Positions 10,947 to 22,769 are shown, numbered from the stretch's first letter. The stretch is 64,000 bases of DNA from Eurosta solidaginis (GCF_040869045.1 NC_090319.1:13596314-13660313); one strand, 5' to 3'. Notes: generated from the letters alone by a model not told the origin. Translations and numbers: made by a program.

Positions 10947-12198
10947 CTATTTATGGGCTTTGCGGCCACGTGTAGTCACCTTCCTTGCCCTATTGGTAAG
11001 CGATATTACGGCTTCTTCAGCCGTTCGTCCTCGTCCTTTTTTGTTCCCTTTCCTGACATTAGGGCTCCCACGAAGTGGTTGCCTTGTTGCCGGGTTTTGG
11101 GGGACAGGCTGGCGGACTGTCGCTGCCTCGTTTGGCCTCTGTGGGCCAACACTAGACCCAGAAGGCCTGGGAAGGTTTTTGGGGGGTGTCCGATTGACTC
11201 GGCAAATCCTGCTGTTCAGTAGGTAAATGCCTACTAGATACATTGTGGTTCTTCGAACAGCACGGTTTGTCATCGTCAACCGTATCATCCCCCTCACCCT
11301 TATTGTCACTGCCGCTGGTACTTATATTTACCAGGGACAGGGATGGCTTGTTTTTTGGCCTTAACTTGACCCTGTCAAACACACAGAACATCAAGTAATT
11401 GCGTTGCTTTAATAGCTCCGCAGACAACGGATCGACGGCTATAGTAACTTCCGCCACCGTGGACTTTCGAATCCGGTTGAGGATTCTCCAGTTCCTGGTA
11501 CTCAAGCCGACATTCTGGGCCTCAGCTAATCTCAAGATGTCGTCGTTTGAGGGGCATTCCTCTTCCTTAAAGTACCCCACGAGAATGATGCGACGTGGTA
11601 TATCCGCATCAGATACCACCTTCAACTTGGCACCTTGCCATGGAATGGGGCTTGGGGCGATAGCCCTTAGCCACTCCGCGGTGGTTGCATCCCTGCAGAT
11701 GATAGCAAGCCAGCCTGGGTGAGGTGTGCAACCGCTAAAGGTGAGCTTTATAGCACCATCTTTTTGGCTCATCACCTCTCCCAGTATGGCCTTCAGTTCC
11801 CCTGAAGACCAGACCGTGGCTGGATAGTCGTGAGGTATAATGCCCAGCCTTACCCCACTCAGGACATCCCTGAAAGTTGCCGACTGTTTGGCTGTTGCAT
11901 CACGATGGGGAGGCATGGTTGCCTCGACATTTGATGCACAGCTTTCCACGGGTTTTGACAATATTTTTGTATTGCCAGCTGTGGGCAGCGACATCTTTTT
12001 GGGCTCTCTCTCTGGTGGAGTCCAGCTATCTGAGCGGCCTCTCTTGGCTGACCCCTCACCACGGACCGATCCCAAGGGTTCTTTGGCAAGTCCCCTGGCT
12101 TCATTGTAGCTAATCCCCCTGGCCAATAATCGCTTGAAACGTTTTCGAGCGGCACCACTTAGCCGGGGAAGGTAGGTCAGCTGGGACATATCCCCCAA
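10947..12198 (-). pseudogene. LINE ORF1, DUF4780-type RNA-binding protein
   Basis: The first 348-codon frame (12198-11152) starts MGDMSQLTYLPRLSGAARKR, a leader typical of DUF4780 proteins of tephritid LOA-like elements. A conserved core follows (DGAIKLTFSGC, then PHPGWLAIICRDATTAEWL). A frameshift in a G/T-rich run near 11175 moves the tail into another frame (11309-10947), which is basic and rich in Pro, Gln and Arg (GRGRTAEEAVISLTNRAR). I see no CCHC knuckles in what remains. It would bind LINE RNA in the intact element. Confidence 0.75.
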
Positions 12199-12693
12199 TA
12201 TCCCAGCAAGACTAATTACAACCAGAGGGCGTCAAGTATCTGGAGGCCACCGTTATAGGACACACTACGGTAGTGCCATTCATCCCATGAGTACGGTTCG
12301 GATGACACTCGGAATTTCGGGTTTTATCGAGTTGTCCTCTCTAGATCCGCCATATTTGTTAGCAAAGCTTGGGCACCTTATTCAGGGTGTGAATCTTCGC
12401 CACGTTAGGCCGGTCTTGAACTAAAAATAGTACCTGTTTATAGGAAAACTTCGCCCAGGGGAAACGGAGTGCGGATGGGAGATGGGAGAAGGAGGGAAAT
12501 CTGGTTGAAGGGAGGAGAAACGGGTCGCCGCTCGCATTCGCCGCCGAAGCGTTACCAGGTGTCACCGCGAGGAGGCTCCACCCCAATGTGGGGGGAGGGT
12601 GCAAGCACCTACGAGTCGACGTTTTGGGATGACGCCGGTGTGTGCAAGGCGAGACATCCCCATCAAAGACACATAATCAAGATCTTGTTCAAA

Positions 12694-13311
12694 AGGAGCG
12701 TTCCATTGAGTTATCGAGCTCTGGCTCACGATCAAATCTCATTGGAACGATCTGGATCAACTTTATGAGAGCTGGCAGCAATAATATAAAACTCTGTTTT
12801 GTTGAAAATAAGAAGAAGAAACGTACATAAAAATTGAAGATACCGCTAGAATTATTAACATTTAAATAGTTTCGCACGTAAACAAACTATTTATTTGCCT
12901 TACATTTTCTTCAAGTTGTTTACTCTTTCCGTGTTTTTCCTTTTTAATATCGCGAAATATTTTATGTATACACGTATTTATTTCAGTGCTACTACACACA
13001 AGAGCTGCTAAGTTTTATGTTTTCATTCCATTCCATTCGTCTAACACCAACACGTTGATTTTGACAATCACAACAATACAAACAAAGGTATGTTGTTGCC
13101 GTAGAGATGAGCCAACCATATAGTTGAGCCATGAGTGCTACCAGCTCAAAAGTGGTTAGTTGTCAAAAAATCCCCTACAGAAAACGTAACGAACAGAACT
13201 GCTATACGGATCAGAAATTTAACCAGATAAATATCAGGATCACAACTTTGTTGTTGCACTTGATGTTAAGTTTATATCCGTATCTGGTTCACGCGTCATT
13301 GGAACGTAACT
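12694..13311. mobile_element. Possible MITE or other DNA insertion in unit A
   Basis: Comparison with 17995-18010 and 24235-24255 shows about 615 extra bases between TTGTTCAAA and TTAATGAGAC. The ends are loosely inverted: GAGCGTTCCATTGAG on the left, and CAATGACGCG with GTTACGTTCC read on the other strand from the right. No coding capacity is visible. A second GCTCTGGCTCACG-type segment lies near the left end. Confidence 0.4.
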
Positions 13312-13980
13312 AAATTGTTAATGAGACTTTACCTTTTTGATGTTTTTGCAAGAGAATGTAGGGTCCCAATCACGGTAAAAGTAACTTTTTATCTATAAAT
13401 CAAGCCTTATTACTCTGAGTATATTGGCCTACATTAATTGATTGATCGATAGATTGGTTTATTTAGTAATAATAGGTTTACTGGTAATTACATTGATATT
13501 ATTTACAAAATTTTTTGGATCTGCTATTTTCTTACAAAAACTATACATTTTCTTTTGAATGATTTATGATGATTTTGCTCTTGTTTGATGTTTTCGCTTA
13601 ATGTATTAAATATTCTAAAATCTTTATAAAATATATTATTTTGCTATACTTCTTAAGTTTATAATGTTTATCAGCCCATATGGTTGCCTATCTCCAACAT
13701 ATTCGGGTCGGGTCTAGACAATTTTTATACGCACGAGTGTATAGTAACTTTGATTGAATTTGTAGATATGTTATTGTTGGGAACCGCAGAATACTAATAA
13801 CGTCGTAACAAATAGTTGGGTACCTCTGAGAACGCGCCATGGGTTGGAACCCACTGAACTCACAATATACCGTGACTTTTCAATATCAATACATGGTCCA
13901 CTTGCTCCTTTACTAAGTGCAGGCATATACCAAAAGGTTAACAAAGGAACATACATATGTACATACGTATTCAAGGGCAG

Positions 13981-14224
13981 CTATCGGATGATGCTACCGC
14001 TACTATTTTTTTTTTTTTTTTGATTTTACAGTCCACCTATTGTTTATAATATTCTTAATGCATATCTATGTACTTATGTTTATTTCCTATGGACCTTTTT
14101 GATAATTTCTACAAATAAAGAAAAGCTAATATACTTTAGCGCTCATAATATCGTGGCGGCTTTGCCTTAGTAAATCGTGAAAATAAAATTTGTCAAATTC
14201 AGCATAAAATGCTTAGGGTTTTTA
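13981..14224. other. Short intergenic stretch before the BEL/Pao debris
   Basis: This holds a T16 run near 14006 followed by a TTTTACAG that resembles a splice acceptor, but no exon follows. I see nothing else in it. Confidence 0.4.
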
Positions 14225-16480
14225 TTGTTCTAAACCAGAGAATTACCATGGGCGCTGAACGCGGATTCGATCAATAAGTTGGCTGATCAACAAGCGACAT
14301 TTCTTGAACGCCTAACTGAAACCCAGAACATATCAAACATTCATCTACCTACGATTCAAGTTCCTACCTTTTCCGGCAATTACCAGGATTGTCCCTCTTT
14401 TAGGGATTTATTTACTGGTGCCATCAATGAAAATACGTAATTAACAACTACACAAAAATTTCATGAGTTGAAGTCCTACTTTTCGGAAGAAGCCTTACAA
14501 TTTGTAAAACATTTGGCTCTCAAAAGCGTGGGATGCCTGGCACAACGGTGTGATCGTAAACCGTTCATCGTCCGATCCTTTGTGCAATCGTTTTAAACCC
14601 CTCCCAATTTGTGACACGGCGAATGCACATACTTTGAGAAAAATAACAGACGGAGCAGATGAGGTTATTCGAGGGCTTAACGCTCCCAATTCCAATCAAC
14701 GAGATCCATGGCTAATCCATATACTTCTTGGTAAGGTGGATGATGATGTTTTTAGTTCGCCTATGTGATGCTTTGGAAGCATGCCAATCTGCTGCACACT
14801 CAACAGGTTGACGGTCAGCTGTGGTTAATTTTGCTAATTCGTCAAAAGGGAGGTATAATAATCATTGTACAATGCAATGAACAGATGTACATACATATAC
14901 TTACCCATTGCCCTAAATTCAAAGGTCTTCATGTTATTGCCAGAAGATATGTTGTGAAAAGCATGAAGTTGTGCTATAATTGTCTAAGCATCAATCACCA
15001 GTTTAATAAGTGCTTGAGCTCAGTAAAATTTCGTGTTTGCAATTCTTCTCATCATACATTATTACATTATGAACTTAACAGCCAATCCAAAGATCTTGAG
15101 AATCTAAGCGAAGTGAATGTATCAAATACAACAGGTAGTCAAAAGATTGAATTTCAACATATTTTAAGCAACCATTCCATTGTAGAAGCGAAAATTCCTT
15201 CGCAAACAATTTTACCTACGTTACTTGCTACTGTTTAAGATCAATTTGGTATCGATGTAAATTGTCGAATACTGATTTATACTGGGTCGACTGCGTCATT
15301 CGTTACGGAGGACTTTGTGCAGTTGATTCGTGCAATGCTGAAACATGCCCGTGTTCCAATAACAGGGCTTTCTTCCCGAAGTGAAGCGTGATTGTTGTGT
15401 TACAGCGTGATGATGTGTTGATGTACATTACAATCTTCTAAAAACGAAAATATTTTTGATGTAGAAGCGCGTATTCTCCAGAAGTTAACTTCGACACTAC
15501 CATCACATCCGATCAATTTATGCAAACAGACTTGTGATCAACTTAAAAAATCATCACTAGCGGATCCAACGTTCGGTACTTCTGGTCCAATAGATATGAG
15601 CCTTGGTTCTGATCAGCTTTGGAAGATTCTAACAGGTGAAAATATGCAGATAGCCAATCAAACTTTGAACGCTGTGAATAGCGTGTTCGGATGGGTGATA
15701 ACTGGTTCCTGTTCGTCGGAGGGTAAATATCCATCACATGTTTCAGTAAGTCATGCCTTTCAAGGTGTCTATCACCTTATTTGATCCCTATTGTAAATAG
15801 ACAATGAACAAGCATCAAAGAGCAAAATCGGCGAAAATTATCACGTAGAAAAACACTTCGTTTCAACAGTTCAAAGAACTGAGGATGGAACTTATGTGGT
15901 CAAGTATCCATTCAAAGCCGATATGAAGCCCACAAGCTAGTTTACGTCTCAATAGTATGGATGCCAAATTGCAATTTTGCATTTTTGCACGAGTATCTAG
16001 AATTGGGGCATATTGAGTTGATTCCAGAAAAGGAGGTTGATGTGTCTACGTCAAATAGCTTTTATTTAGCATACCATGCTTTTATTAAGAACGATAGTAC
16101 TTTGACTAAGGGCCGGTTTTTGACGGCTCCCTTAAAGATTCATCCGGAATTTTATTAAATGATCGACTACGGATTCGGTCAATAAGTTGGCTGATCAACA
16201 AGCGACATTCTTGAACGCCTAACTGAAACCTAGAACATATCAAACATTCATCTATTTTAGGGATTTATTTACTGGTTCCATCGATCAAAAGACTAATTTT
16301 ACAGCTACACAAAAATTCCATTATTTGAAGTCCTAACTGTCGACAGAAGCCGAACAATTGGTAAAATATTTGGCTCTCACAGATAGTAATTACGTAGAAG
16401 CATGGGATCGCCTGGCACAACGGTATGATCGTAAACCGTTGATCGTCTGATCCTTTGTGCACTCGTTTGTTCCTTCCCAC
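14225..16480 (+). pseudogene. BEL/Pao LTR-retrotransposon gag-pol remnants, with gag start duplicated
   Basis: Plus-strand fragments are in BEL/Pao order. A gag DUF1759-like start includes LPTIQVPTFSGNYQD (near 14340) and SFRDLFTGAI. A CCHC knuckle CYNCLSINHQFNKC sits near 14975. A protease-like LIYTGS (near 15270) differs from the usual DTGS. The linker LADPTFGTSGPIDMSLGSDQ starts near 15557, and the RT-leading YLELGHIELIPE near 15990. At 16165-16450 the gag start appears again with a small deletion, so two element copies are joined. Many stops and frameshifts make it non-functional. Confidence 0.75.
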
Positions 16481-16947
16481 TTGCAGCCATTTTGCTCCCA
16501 AATCGAATTGACATCCGTTAACTGTGTTGTTTCTCTGCGATTTTTCAAAAAATATTAGTGGTAGAAATAGAAAGCAATCAGTTTCCAAATACCCGATAAG
16601 TACTGAACTGCATAATTCCTTAGAACATTTTTTTTTTATTTTTATGAGGAATTTATTAACTATACCATGATCTATTAGTGTGGCTGAACATAGGTAATTG
16701 TATGAAAAATGCGGACACCAAGGAATCGGGCACTTTCGTAAACCTATGAACATACGAAACCTAAACCAATTCAAAATTTATAGTTCAACGTCAAAAACTC
16801 GACTAGTAAATCGATTCACGTAAAAATGTCATTAGTAAATAATGGAGATGCCATAACGAAATGTACTTATTGAGCATGTTCATTTCGTATGCTCGGAACA
16901 TTCATCTCCATTTAAGAATTTTTGAAATCGGTTTATATTTGGAATGT
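16480..16947. other. Decayed retroelement sequence with a weak inverted repeat
   Basis: This continues from the second gag copy without a clear frame. Near 16842-16912, GGAGATG and ACGAAATG pair imperfectly with CATTTCGT and CATCTCC, giving a weak stem. No gene is recognised. Confidence 0.35.
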
Positions 16948-17216
16948 TATATATATAGTTATATAGATATATTCGGACCTCGTGAGGTAGTATCGAACGA
17001 ACGTGTTCCGAATATTCTAAATTAACGGTTTATCCGGAACACTTCCGTGAATACTTAACGGAAAAGAGCTTTCCGAAATTTCAGAATAAAAAGGTGAATA
17101 CTCCCTGTGTAGGAGGACCGCGCAAAAGCTTAACTCTTCTGTCAAAGTCAAGGACGGAATATAAAGTTTTAAGACAATAAGCCATTTTCTTTTATTTATT
17201 TTTTTTGTCAGTTCAT
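16948..17216 (+). repeat. Candidate BEL/Pao-type LTR
   Basis: The block begins TGTTATATATATAG and ends GTCAGTTCA, so it has TG...CA ends, and carries AATAAAAAGG (near 17083) and ATAAAG-type signals. It lies downstream of the BEL/Pao remnants in the same orientation. No partner LTR or target duplication was found, so this is tentative. Confidence 0.3.
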
Positions 17217-18088
17217 TGCGGCTGCTGAGTAGAGTATCACCCAATGTCGGCTGCCTGTTCGAAATCGTCCTATCCCGAAAAATTTTTCAAAAATTTCCCA
17301 TTTCAGGATTTGTCATTGTCAATGCTTTTCATTAACTCCCTCTTATGTCCAAATGCATTGAACTTATGCTCAGATAGGGAGTTTTAGAAACAAATTTTGC
17401 ATTTTTGAAAAAAATTCTGACGTACGGCATTCTTCAAACAAATTCTGAAAGAATGACCAAACCAATTCGCGAAATATTTAGTAGAAAATGAATTATTTCC
17501 TCCAAAATCTGTTGGTATTTACAAATTTATTATCATTACTAATATACTACTAAAAGTACTTTTCTACTACAATTTTCGCTGAAGGCAATTGATTTATTCC
17601 CCGTTTTCCTTACTTCGTAAAAGAACCCCGTCTGGGTTTTTAAATTTTTCATCATTGGAGAACAAACCTCTAGTAATTGAATCATGACTCAACCCATTTA
17701 ACCTTGAGTAAATATTTGGTTAGAAGTGCCTAATTAAAATTTCAATGCCCTTAATGATAAACAATATAAAATATTTATACACGTTTTTAAAATGACATTT
17801 CTATAGAAATTTCTTATTATATCATCTTTGTATTTTTATGAAAAGAACAAAGCGTACACTTAATTAGTTTCATTTGTTTCCAAACTTCTAATATGTTCTA
17901 TTGTATACTGCCACATAACCAGACTTGGGAGCAGTGCAAGCACTTTTGAGTAACAACACTGCTCCAACTTAAGTGGGATGACATAATCAAGATTTGTTCA
18001 AAGTGTTAATGAGACTTTAACTTATTGATGTTTTTGAAGAGAATGTAGGGTCCCAACCACGCAAAAAGTAACTTTTTATCTATAAATA

Positions 18089-18934
18089 GATTAACTAATT
18101 GGAGCATTATAAATAATCAACGCCTTAATATAAAGAAATGTTTCTTTATGACGCTTTTGAGAAACCTCAATATGATTAATACCGCATATTCAATTGCTGA
18201 TGATAATCTCTCTAGCGTCAGGGAATTCGTTGATCTTGGAGTAATGTTTGACTCTGGTTTTACCTTCGCGAATCATATTAGCTCCAATCTACCTAAAGCC
18301 TATTCCAATTTGGCTTTTCTGCGGCGATATGGGCGATCTTTCAAAGATTCATACACCAGAAAAATTGTATATAATTCTTTAGTTCTCTCAAAGCTGGAAT
18401 ATGCTTCCATAATTTGGAACCCAATTTATTCCTCTCATTCTCAAAGACTGGAAAGAGTACAGAAAAGTTTCACTCGATTCGCACGCCAACCGCTTAATTT
18501 TTTAGAACCATTACCTTCTTACCGCGCCCGCTGTGCCCTCATAAACAAGAAGTCGCTTGCGGCCAGACGTTATATTCAATCTCTGCTGTTTGTGCATGAT
18601 CTTATATGTGGTTGGGTTGCCTGCCCGGAACTACTAGCGCAAATTGGCTTCAATGTCCCGAGCAGAACCCTTCGTGCCCAATATCCGTTCCACGTGAAAG
18701 TTATCGGAGCTAATTATCACAATTTTGATCCTATCTCTAGGGCCCTCAATGAATACAACAGCATCTTTTTTAGCCTTGAGCTTGACTTCGCACTCCCGAG
18801 AGCGTCCTTTAGCGCTAAACTTTATTCGTATTATGTATAAAATAAATTTATTAGCATTTAAGTTGAATGAATGTAAATCTAGTCTGTAAGATTAATGAAA
18901 TCATAGACTAATAAATGAAATGAAATGAAATGAA
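18089..18934 (+). mobile_element. 5'-truncated LINE with (GAAAT)n tail
   Basis: Inserted in unit B: unit A is continuous at this point (TCTATAAAT to CCTTATTAC near 13398). The 3' end is a run of AAATG units at 18911-18935. It encodes only the C-terminal part of ORF2 (18148-18840). A relative with the same 3' UTR wording lies at 24440-25931. Confidence 0.8.
18148..18840 (+). pseudogene. LINE ORF2 C-terminal fragment (reverse transcriptase thumb and tail)
   Basis: A 230-codon frame, still open. It starts inside the RT connection region (VREFVDLGVMFDSGFTF) and contains SKLEYASIIWNPIYSSH and RLERVQKSFTRFA, the pattern of jockey/CR1-type LINEs after the RT palm. There is no YADD box or endonuclease, so it cannot act. 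The open frame suggests a fairly recent insertion. Confidence 0.8.
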
Positions 18935-19165
18935 AACCTTATTACTCTGAGTAAGTTGGCCTAGATTAATTATATTCGGGTTGGGGTCTAGACAATTTTT
19001 ATACGCACGAGTGTATAGTAATTGTAATTGAATTTGTAGATACTAATAACATCGCAACAAATAGTTGGGTACCTCTGAGAACGCGCCATGGATTGGGAAC
19101 CACTGGAGTCATAATATACCGTGACTTTCCAATATCAATTACGTGGTCCACTTGCTCTTTTACTA

Positions 19166-19830
19166 GGTTAGGTTAGGTTGAATTGGCCGGCCAATAAAGA
19201 CCTCACATAGACTGAATATGTCCATAGTGTTACCAGAATTTTTCGACGACCAAACGGAAGAACCCCAATCAGGTGCAAGGACATAGTTATAGCATAACTC
19301 CGTACTCTTGGCAAATACTAGCAGTTTTCTAAGACCCAATTTAATTGCTGCCTCGAGATCTGGCAACTCTGCCGCCACTAATAGCTGGAGAATTGACCTG
19401 GCGAGCGCAGGACACGAACACAGAGCGTGCTCAACCGTTTCTTCCTGCAGCTCACACTTCCTGCACTTGCTGTTACCTACGAGGCCTAACTTATAAGCAT
19501 GTGACGCCAGAAGGCAGTGTCCAGTCAGTATGCCCATCGTGAGCCTTAAGTCTTACCTCTTCAGAGATATGAGCCACTTTGTGAGTCTAATATCGTATGC
19601 TTTGCACATGATCTTAGAAATTTTGCAGCCCCGCGCTTTTGTCCACTCCCTTCCTGCTTTATGGATCATATGCGAGAGGAGTCCTTTTGATTTCTCCCAA
19701 GCGGATTGGGACGTCCATCGTCGACTCAGCGAGTGTTGCACCCTCCTTTGCCAACTCATCGGCCTTTTCGTTGCCTTCTATCCCTTTATGCCCGGGAACC
19801 CAGTAAAGATGTATGGTCCGACCTAAGCGA
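19166..19830 (-). pseudogene. 3' fragment of a second RNase H-bearing LINE
   Basis: Minus strand, from 19830 down: HLYWVPGHKGIEGNEKADEL is the C-terminal catalytic part of a LINE RNase H. A frame change near 19550 leads to CRKCELQEETVEHALCSCPA (near 19440), the cysteine/histidine tail usual in I/LOA/R1-group ORF2. It is fused directly to another LINE upstream at about 19828. Confidence 0.75.
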
Positions 19831-21120
19831 AGTTTTTCAAATGCTTCATTGGAGTGAGCTCCACCCCAGCAACTTATTCCATATTCTAATTTTGAATGAA
19901 ATATATCATAATAAACTGTTTTCAGTGTATGGTTTGACACGCATTTTCTGAGACGGTAAAATATATGATTGGATGAAAGTAAGTATATTCTTAGAGTTGC
20001 GATTTGTTCATTCCAGTTTAGGTTACAGTCAATTGTGACTCCTAGGTATTTGAAACTATCCACTTTTTCAATTTCAAAGCAGTTTGAGTCACATGCTGTA
20101 TTATTATTAAAAGAGCTCTCATATCGATGGTTGGAGCATTTATTACTATATAGGATATTATGTTTGCATATTGCACTGTGAAAAGTTATATTAAGTTCTG
20201 GCGATTCTTGAAGTTTTGGACTAAAGCACACATTAATTTGGATTTATTGCTGACAACCAGTTTATGTTCCGCAAACCATGACCGAAGTATGTGTATATCG
20301 TGGCTAAGATCCGCTATCAAATTTAAAGGATCCGTTGAGTTGTATGCAATTCCTAGGTCATCCGCAAAAGCTTTGACATTACCCTTAAAAGATTGAATAA
20401 ATAGTAAGTTCACATAGATAAGGAATAATGTGGCACCAAGAACCGATCCTTGTGGTACACCAGAGTTTATGACTTTGGATTCACTAAGAGTGTTGCCTAT
20501 TTTAACTCTTTGGGTTCGATTTTCTAAATAATACACAAATCAATTGTATAAGAACCCACGAATTTCCAAATTATAAAGCGTATTTAAAAGACGGCCCTGG
20601 TTAACCATATCGAATACTTTTGTAATGTCCACAAAAAGCCCAGCATAATCTTTTTTCGAGTCTATACCCTTGTATATAGTAGAGCAGAAGTCCGAAAGAG
20701 CATCTTCCGTAGAAACACAATATTGTATGAGATTTTCTTTAACATAACGTTAGAGATGCCATCATGACCAGAAGAGTTACTATTTTTCAAAGATTTTATT
20801 GCATTTAAAATTTCCGATCCTGAGATTGGCTCAAAAAAGAAGCTGTTGCTTCTGAAAGAATTTTTAGCTACACCAAAATCAGAGCAACAATCGGAAGGGG
20901 ATGTCGCATTTGGCGGAAAGTTTAACTTCACAATTGAAGTAAAGTATTCATTAAAATCATTAGCTATTTCTATGGGAACAGAAATATCAACGCCTCCTTT
21001 TTGTAAAACAAAGTGAGAATCTTGATTTTTTGTGTTTTTATCAATAATCTCATTTATTAATTTCCACTCTTCTTTTGGGTTACCTTTGGATTTATTGACT
21101 AAGTTATAATAATAATCGTC
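19828..21120 (-). pseudogene. LINE reverse-transcriptase fragment, jockey/CR1-like
   Basis: Minus strand from 21120 down: an N-terminal RT leader (EEWKLINEIIDKN), DISVPIEIANDFNEYF, and GSEILNAIKSLKNSNSSGHD (near 20790). After frameshifts come SGVPQGSVLGATLFLIYVN (near 20450), the active site AFADDLGIAYN (near 20355), and FKYLGVTIDCNLNW (near 20050). The YADD-equivalent FADD is intact. No endonuclease is attached on this side. Its downstream end runs without a break into an unrelated RNase H fragment. Confidence 0.8.
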
Positions 21121-21124
21121 CCGA

Positions 21125-21640
21125 CATTTGCGAATTTCTCCATTGAATTTTGTTCTAAATTACCATTATTATTTTTATTAAAATTGCACGGTTGAATGCA
21201 TTTAAGAGCATTATTTTTAAATTTCCTATGATACCAACAAATATTATTTGATGCATTAAAATTTCTTCTGTTGGAAATATTTCTGGATCTAGATCTACAT
21301 AGCTCTCTTTCTTTTGATCTAGACCTGATGCGTAATTCATTGTTATCATTTATCATTTTATTTAAATTTTGAAAAATTGCCGAAGTCAATTGTGTTAAGT
21401 TTTAATGCATTGTTCAAGTGCATTGTTTTCAACACTTGCTATAGCAGAAGATTTAGATGAATGTGGTTTATTAAGTAATTCGAAAAGTTTGTCTGCTAAA
21501 ATAATATATTCTTCTTTGTTCGCATTATCAGAAGAAGTTAAATGAATTTGTTGTGGTAGTTTCCTAATCCACAATTTGAAAAGTAGTTCACGACTAACTA
21601 TCGAGTTAGAACCGATAAGTGATTTCATGTAAGTGGGGAC
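21125..21640 (-). pseudogene. Ty3/gypsy-type gag fragment
   Basis: Two minus-strand frames, 21628-21395 and 21389-21099, read as the end of a gag protein: ELLFKLWIRKLPQQIHL, then a basic Arg/Ser-rich stretch, then CWYHRKFKNNALKCIQPCNF, the Cys/His pattern seen in gag-protease of some insect Ty3/gypsy elements. A single frame change separates them. The protease and pol regions are absent. Confidence 0.65.
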
Positions 21641-21950
21641 TTAAATGTTGATATGCTTAACAACGATTCGCGATCTTTGAAATTAAGAGATACTTTAAAC
21701 TCCATTGGCATGGATGTTGTTAATAAATTTCCCACTCGGTTTTCACCAAACTGCAAACCTAGCATGCTAGACTTGATATGCACATCCAACAGTTCCGACG
21801 TGCTTCATTATGACCAGTTTTCGTTTGCAGGAGTATCGGATCATGACATGCTGTTTCTTTCTTATAATAGCTGTATTTCGTTGCTAACTAGTACAATTAA
21901 AACACTAGCTAGCTTACCGAATTGCATGGAAAGCAACAATAAAAAGTAAT
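21625..21950 (+). pseudogene. LINE endonuclease fragment
   Basis: The plus strand reads GDLNVDMLNNDSRS (from 21633) and later VSDHDMLFLSYN (near 21835), the GDxN and SDH motifs of an APE-type endonuclease. Length is about 100 codons with no RT attached. It abuts the opposite-strand gag fragment at about 21640, so this is another junction between unrelated elements. Confidence 0.7.
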
Positions 21951-22311
21951 CGAGTTGAGTTAGCTAAGCGCTTTCAGTTGAAACCGCTTAGGTAATTGTC
22001 GACCTGATTGATAGTGTTGTATAGTGTTGCATATTCAAAAATAGGGCACTATTGTGAACGAGCGAATGAAATGAACATACGAATGTGCAGATAAACAAAA
22101 ATAACAAAATAACAGCGTGGCGGCAGGGTGACATACATACAAACAAACACACGCATTTCATGTATTTTGTTTTTGTAATTCTCTGGTTGAGTGTCAAAAA
22201 CATACTGCGCTAGAAGTAGAAATGGCATAGCAGCGAAAAAAAGTAACAATTAGCTGATAAACCTCCACCATCTGTATGGTTTTGGCATAATGAAACTGTT
22301 TAGCTAGTTGA
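21950..22311. other. Gene-free stretch
   Basis: AT-rich, with short ATACATACAAACAAACAC-type simple repeats near 22130. No gene or element ends were recognised. Confidence 0.4.
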
Positions 22312-22763
22312 AGTGTAGCTTTTCAAAGTTTTTTCTTCATAAACAAATTTTAAAAGCAGAAAATATTCCAAACATCTTTTCATATTTGCCCCTATTTCAA
22401 GTGATTTATTGAGTATGGACAGAAAATAATTATTTATTGGTGAACTGCTAGACTAGGTTCAGCTATGTACTTCAACCAAAAGTGCAGCTTAGCTACGGCA
22501 TGGTTATCACTGAGCCGTTATGCTATGACATCAATAACAGAATACATTGATTTTCATAAAGTTGATTGCATCAGCTGTTTTATACGGAGATTGCCAGGGC
22601 CATAAAGTACTTATTCCGCAATTTTCTTTTTATCTTATCATTAACGAGGAAAGTTTAAAGCTAAGAATAAAATTTGATCTCACAACCTAAGGCATTTGTA
22701 TGTGCAAACAACACTATCATTGCAAACAATCAAAAATATTTTTTTTAATCGTAATTATAAGCA

Positions 22764-22769
22764 TTTATT
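22764..22769 (-). promoter_or_regulatory. Candidate poly(A) signal AATAAA
   Basis: TTTATT on the plus strand, about 220 bases beyond the stop codon of the second protease homologue and conserved with copy 1. Confidence 0.45.

Larger units (their letters stand above)
7279..12670 (-). mobile_element. LOA/Lian-like non-LTR retrotransposon, near full length but degenerate
   Basis: A 5.4 kb LINE on the minus strand. From 12670 down it has a 5' UTR, ORF1 (12198-10947) and ORF2 (about 10910-7330) with endonuclease, reverse transcriptase and RNase H, then a (TAA)n 3' tail at 7279-7296. The presence of RNase H plus a DUF4780-type ORF1 points to the LOA/Lian group. ACAT flanks both ends (7275-7278, 12671-12674), a plausible 4 bp target duplication inside a repeat that is uninterrupted at 17980-18000. 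Frameshifts, stops and a palindromic insertion at 9405-9620 make it inactive. Confidence 0.85.
5596..13980. repeat. Duplicated unit A, broken by later insertions
   Basis: Three pieces (5596-5837, 6938-7278 and 13313-13980, plus 12671-12693) reconstruct a unit that matches 17217-19165 in order and orientation. Copy A is split by a GTTCGGTTACACCCGAAC-type element (5838-6937), a LOA-like LINE (7279-12670), a possible MITE (12694-13311) and about 240 extra bases near 13440-13690. The matching 3' part also follows both protease blocks (near 4840-5010 and 23960-24330), so the flank occurs at least four times in the window. Confidence 0.7.
17217..19165. repeat. Duplicated unit B
   Basis: Matches unit A (5596-13980) once the insertions there are removed. 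It starts with a GCTGCTGAGTAGAGTATCAC block (17221) and continues through the CATCATTGGAGAACAAACC tract (17650), the GGGATGACATAATCAAG tract (17978) and the GTACCTCTGAGAACGCGCCA tract (19068). Its own unique insertion is the LINE fragment at 18089-18934. No cellular gene is visible in it. Confidence 0.75.

Noticed and set aside
13990..14030. Splice-acceptor-like T-run plus TTTTACAG
   Set aside because: No coding exon follows; the next coding-like sequence is BEL/Pao debris.
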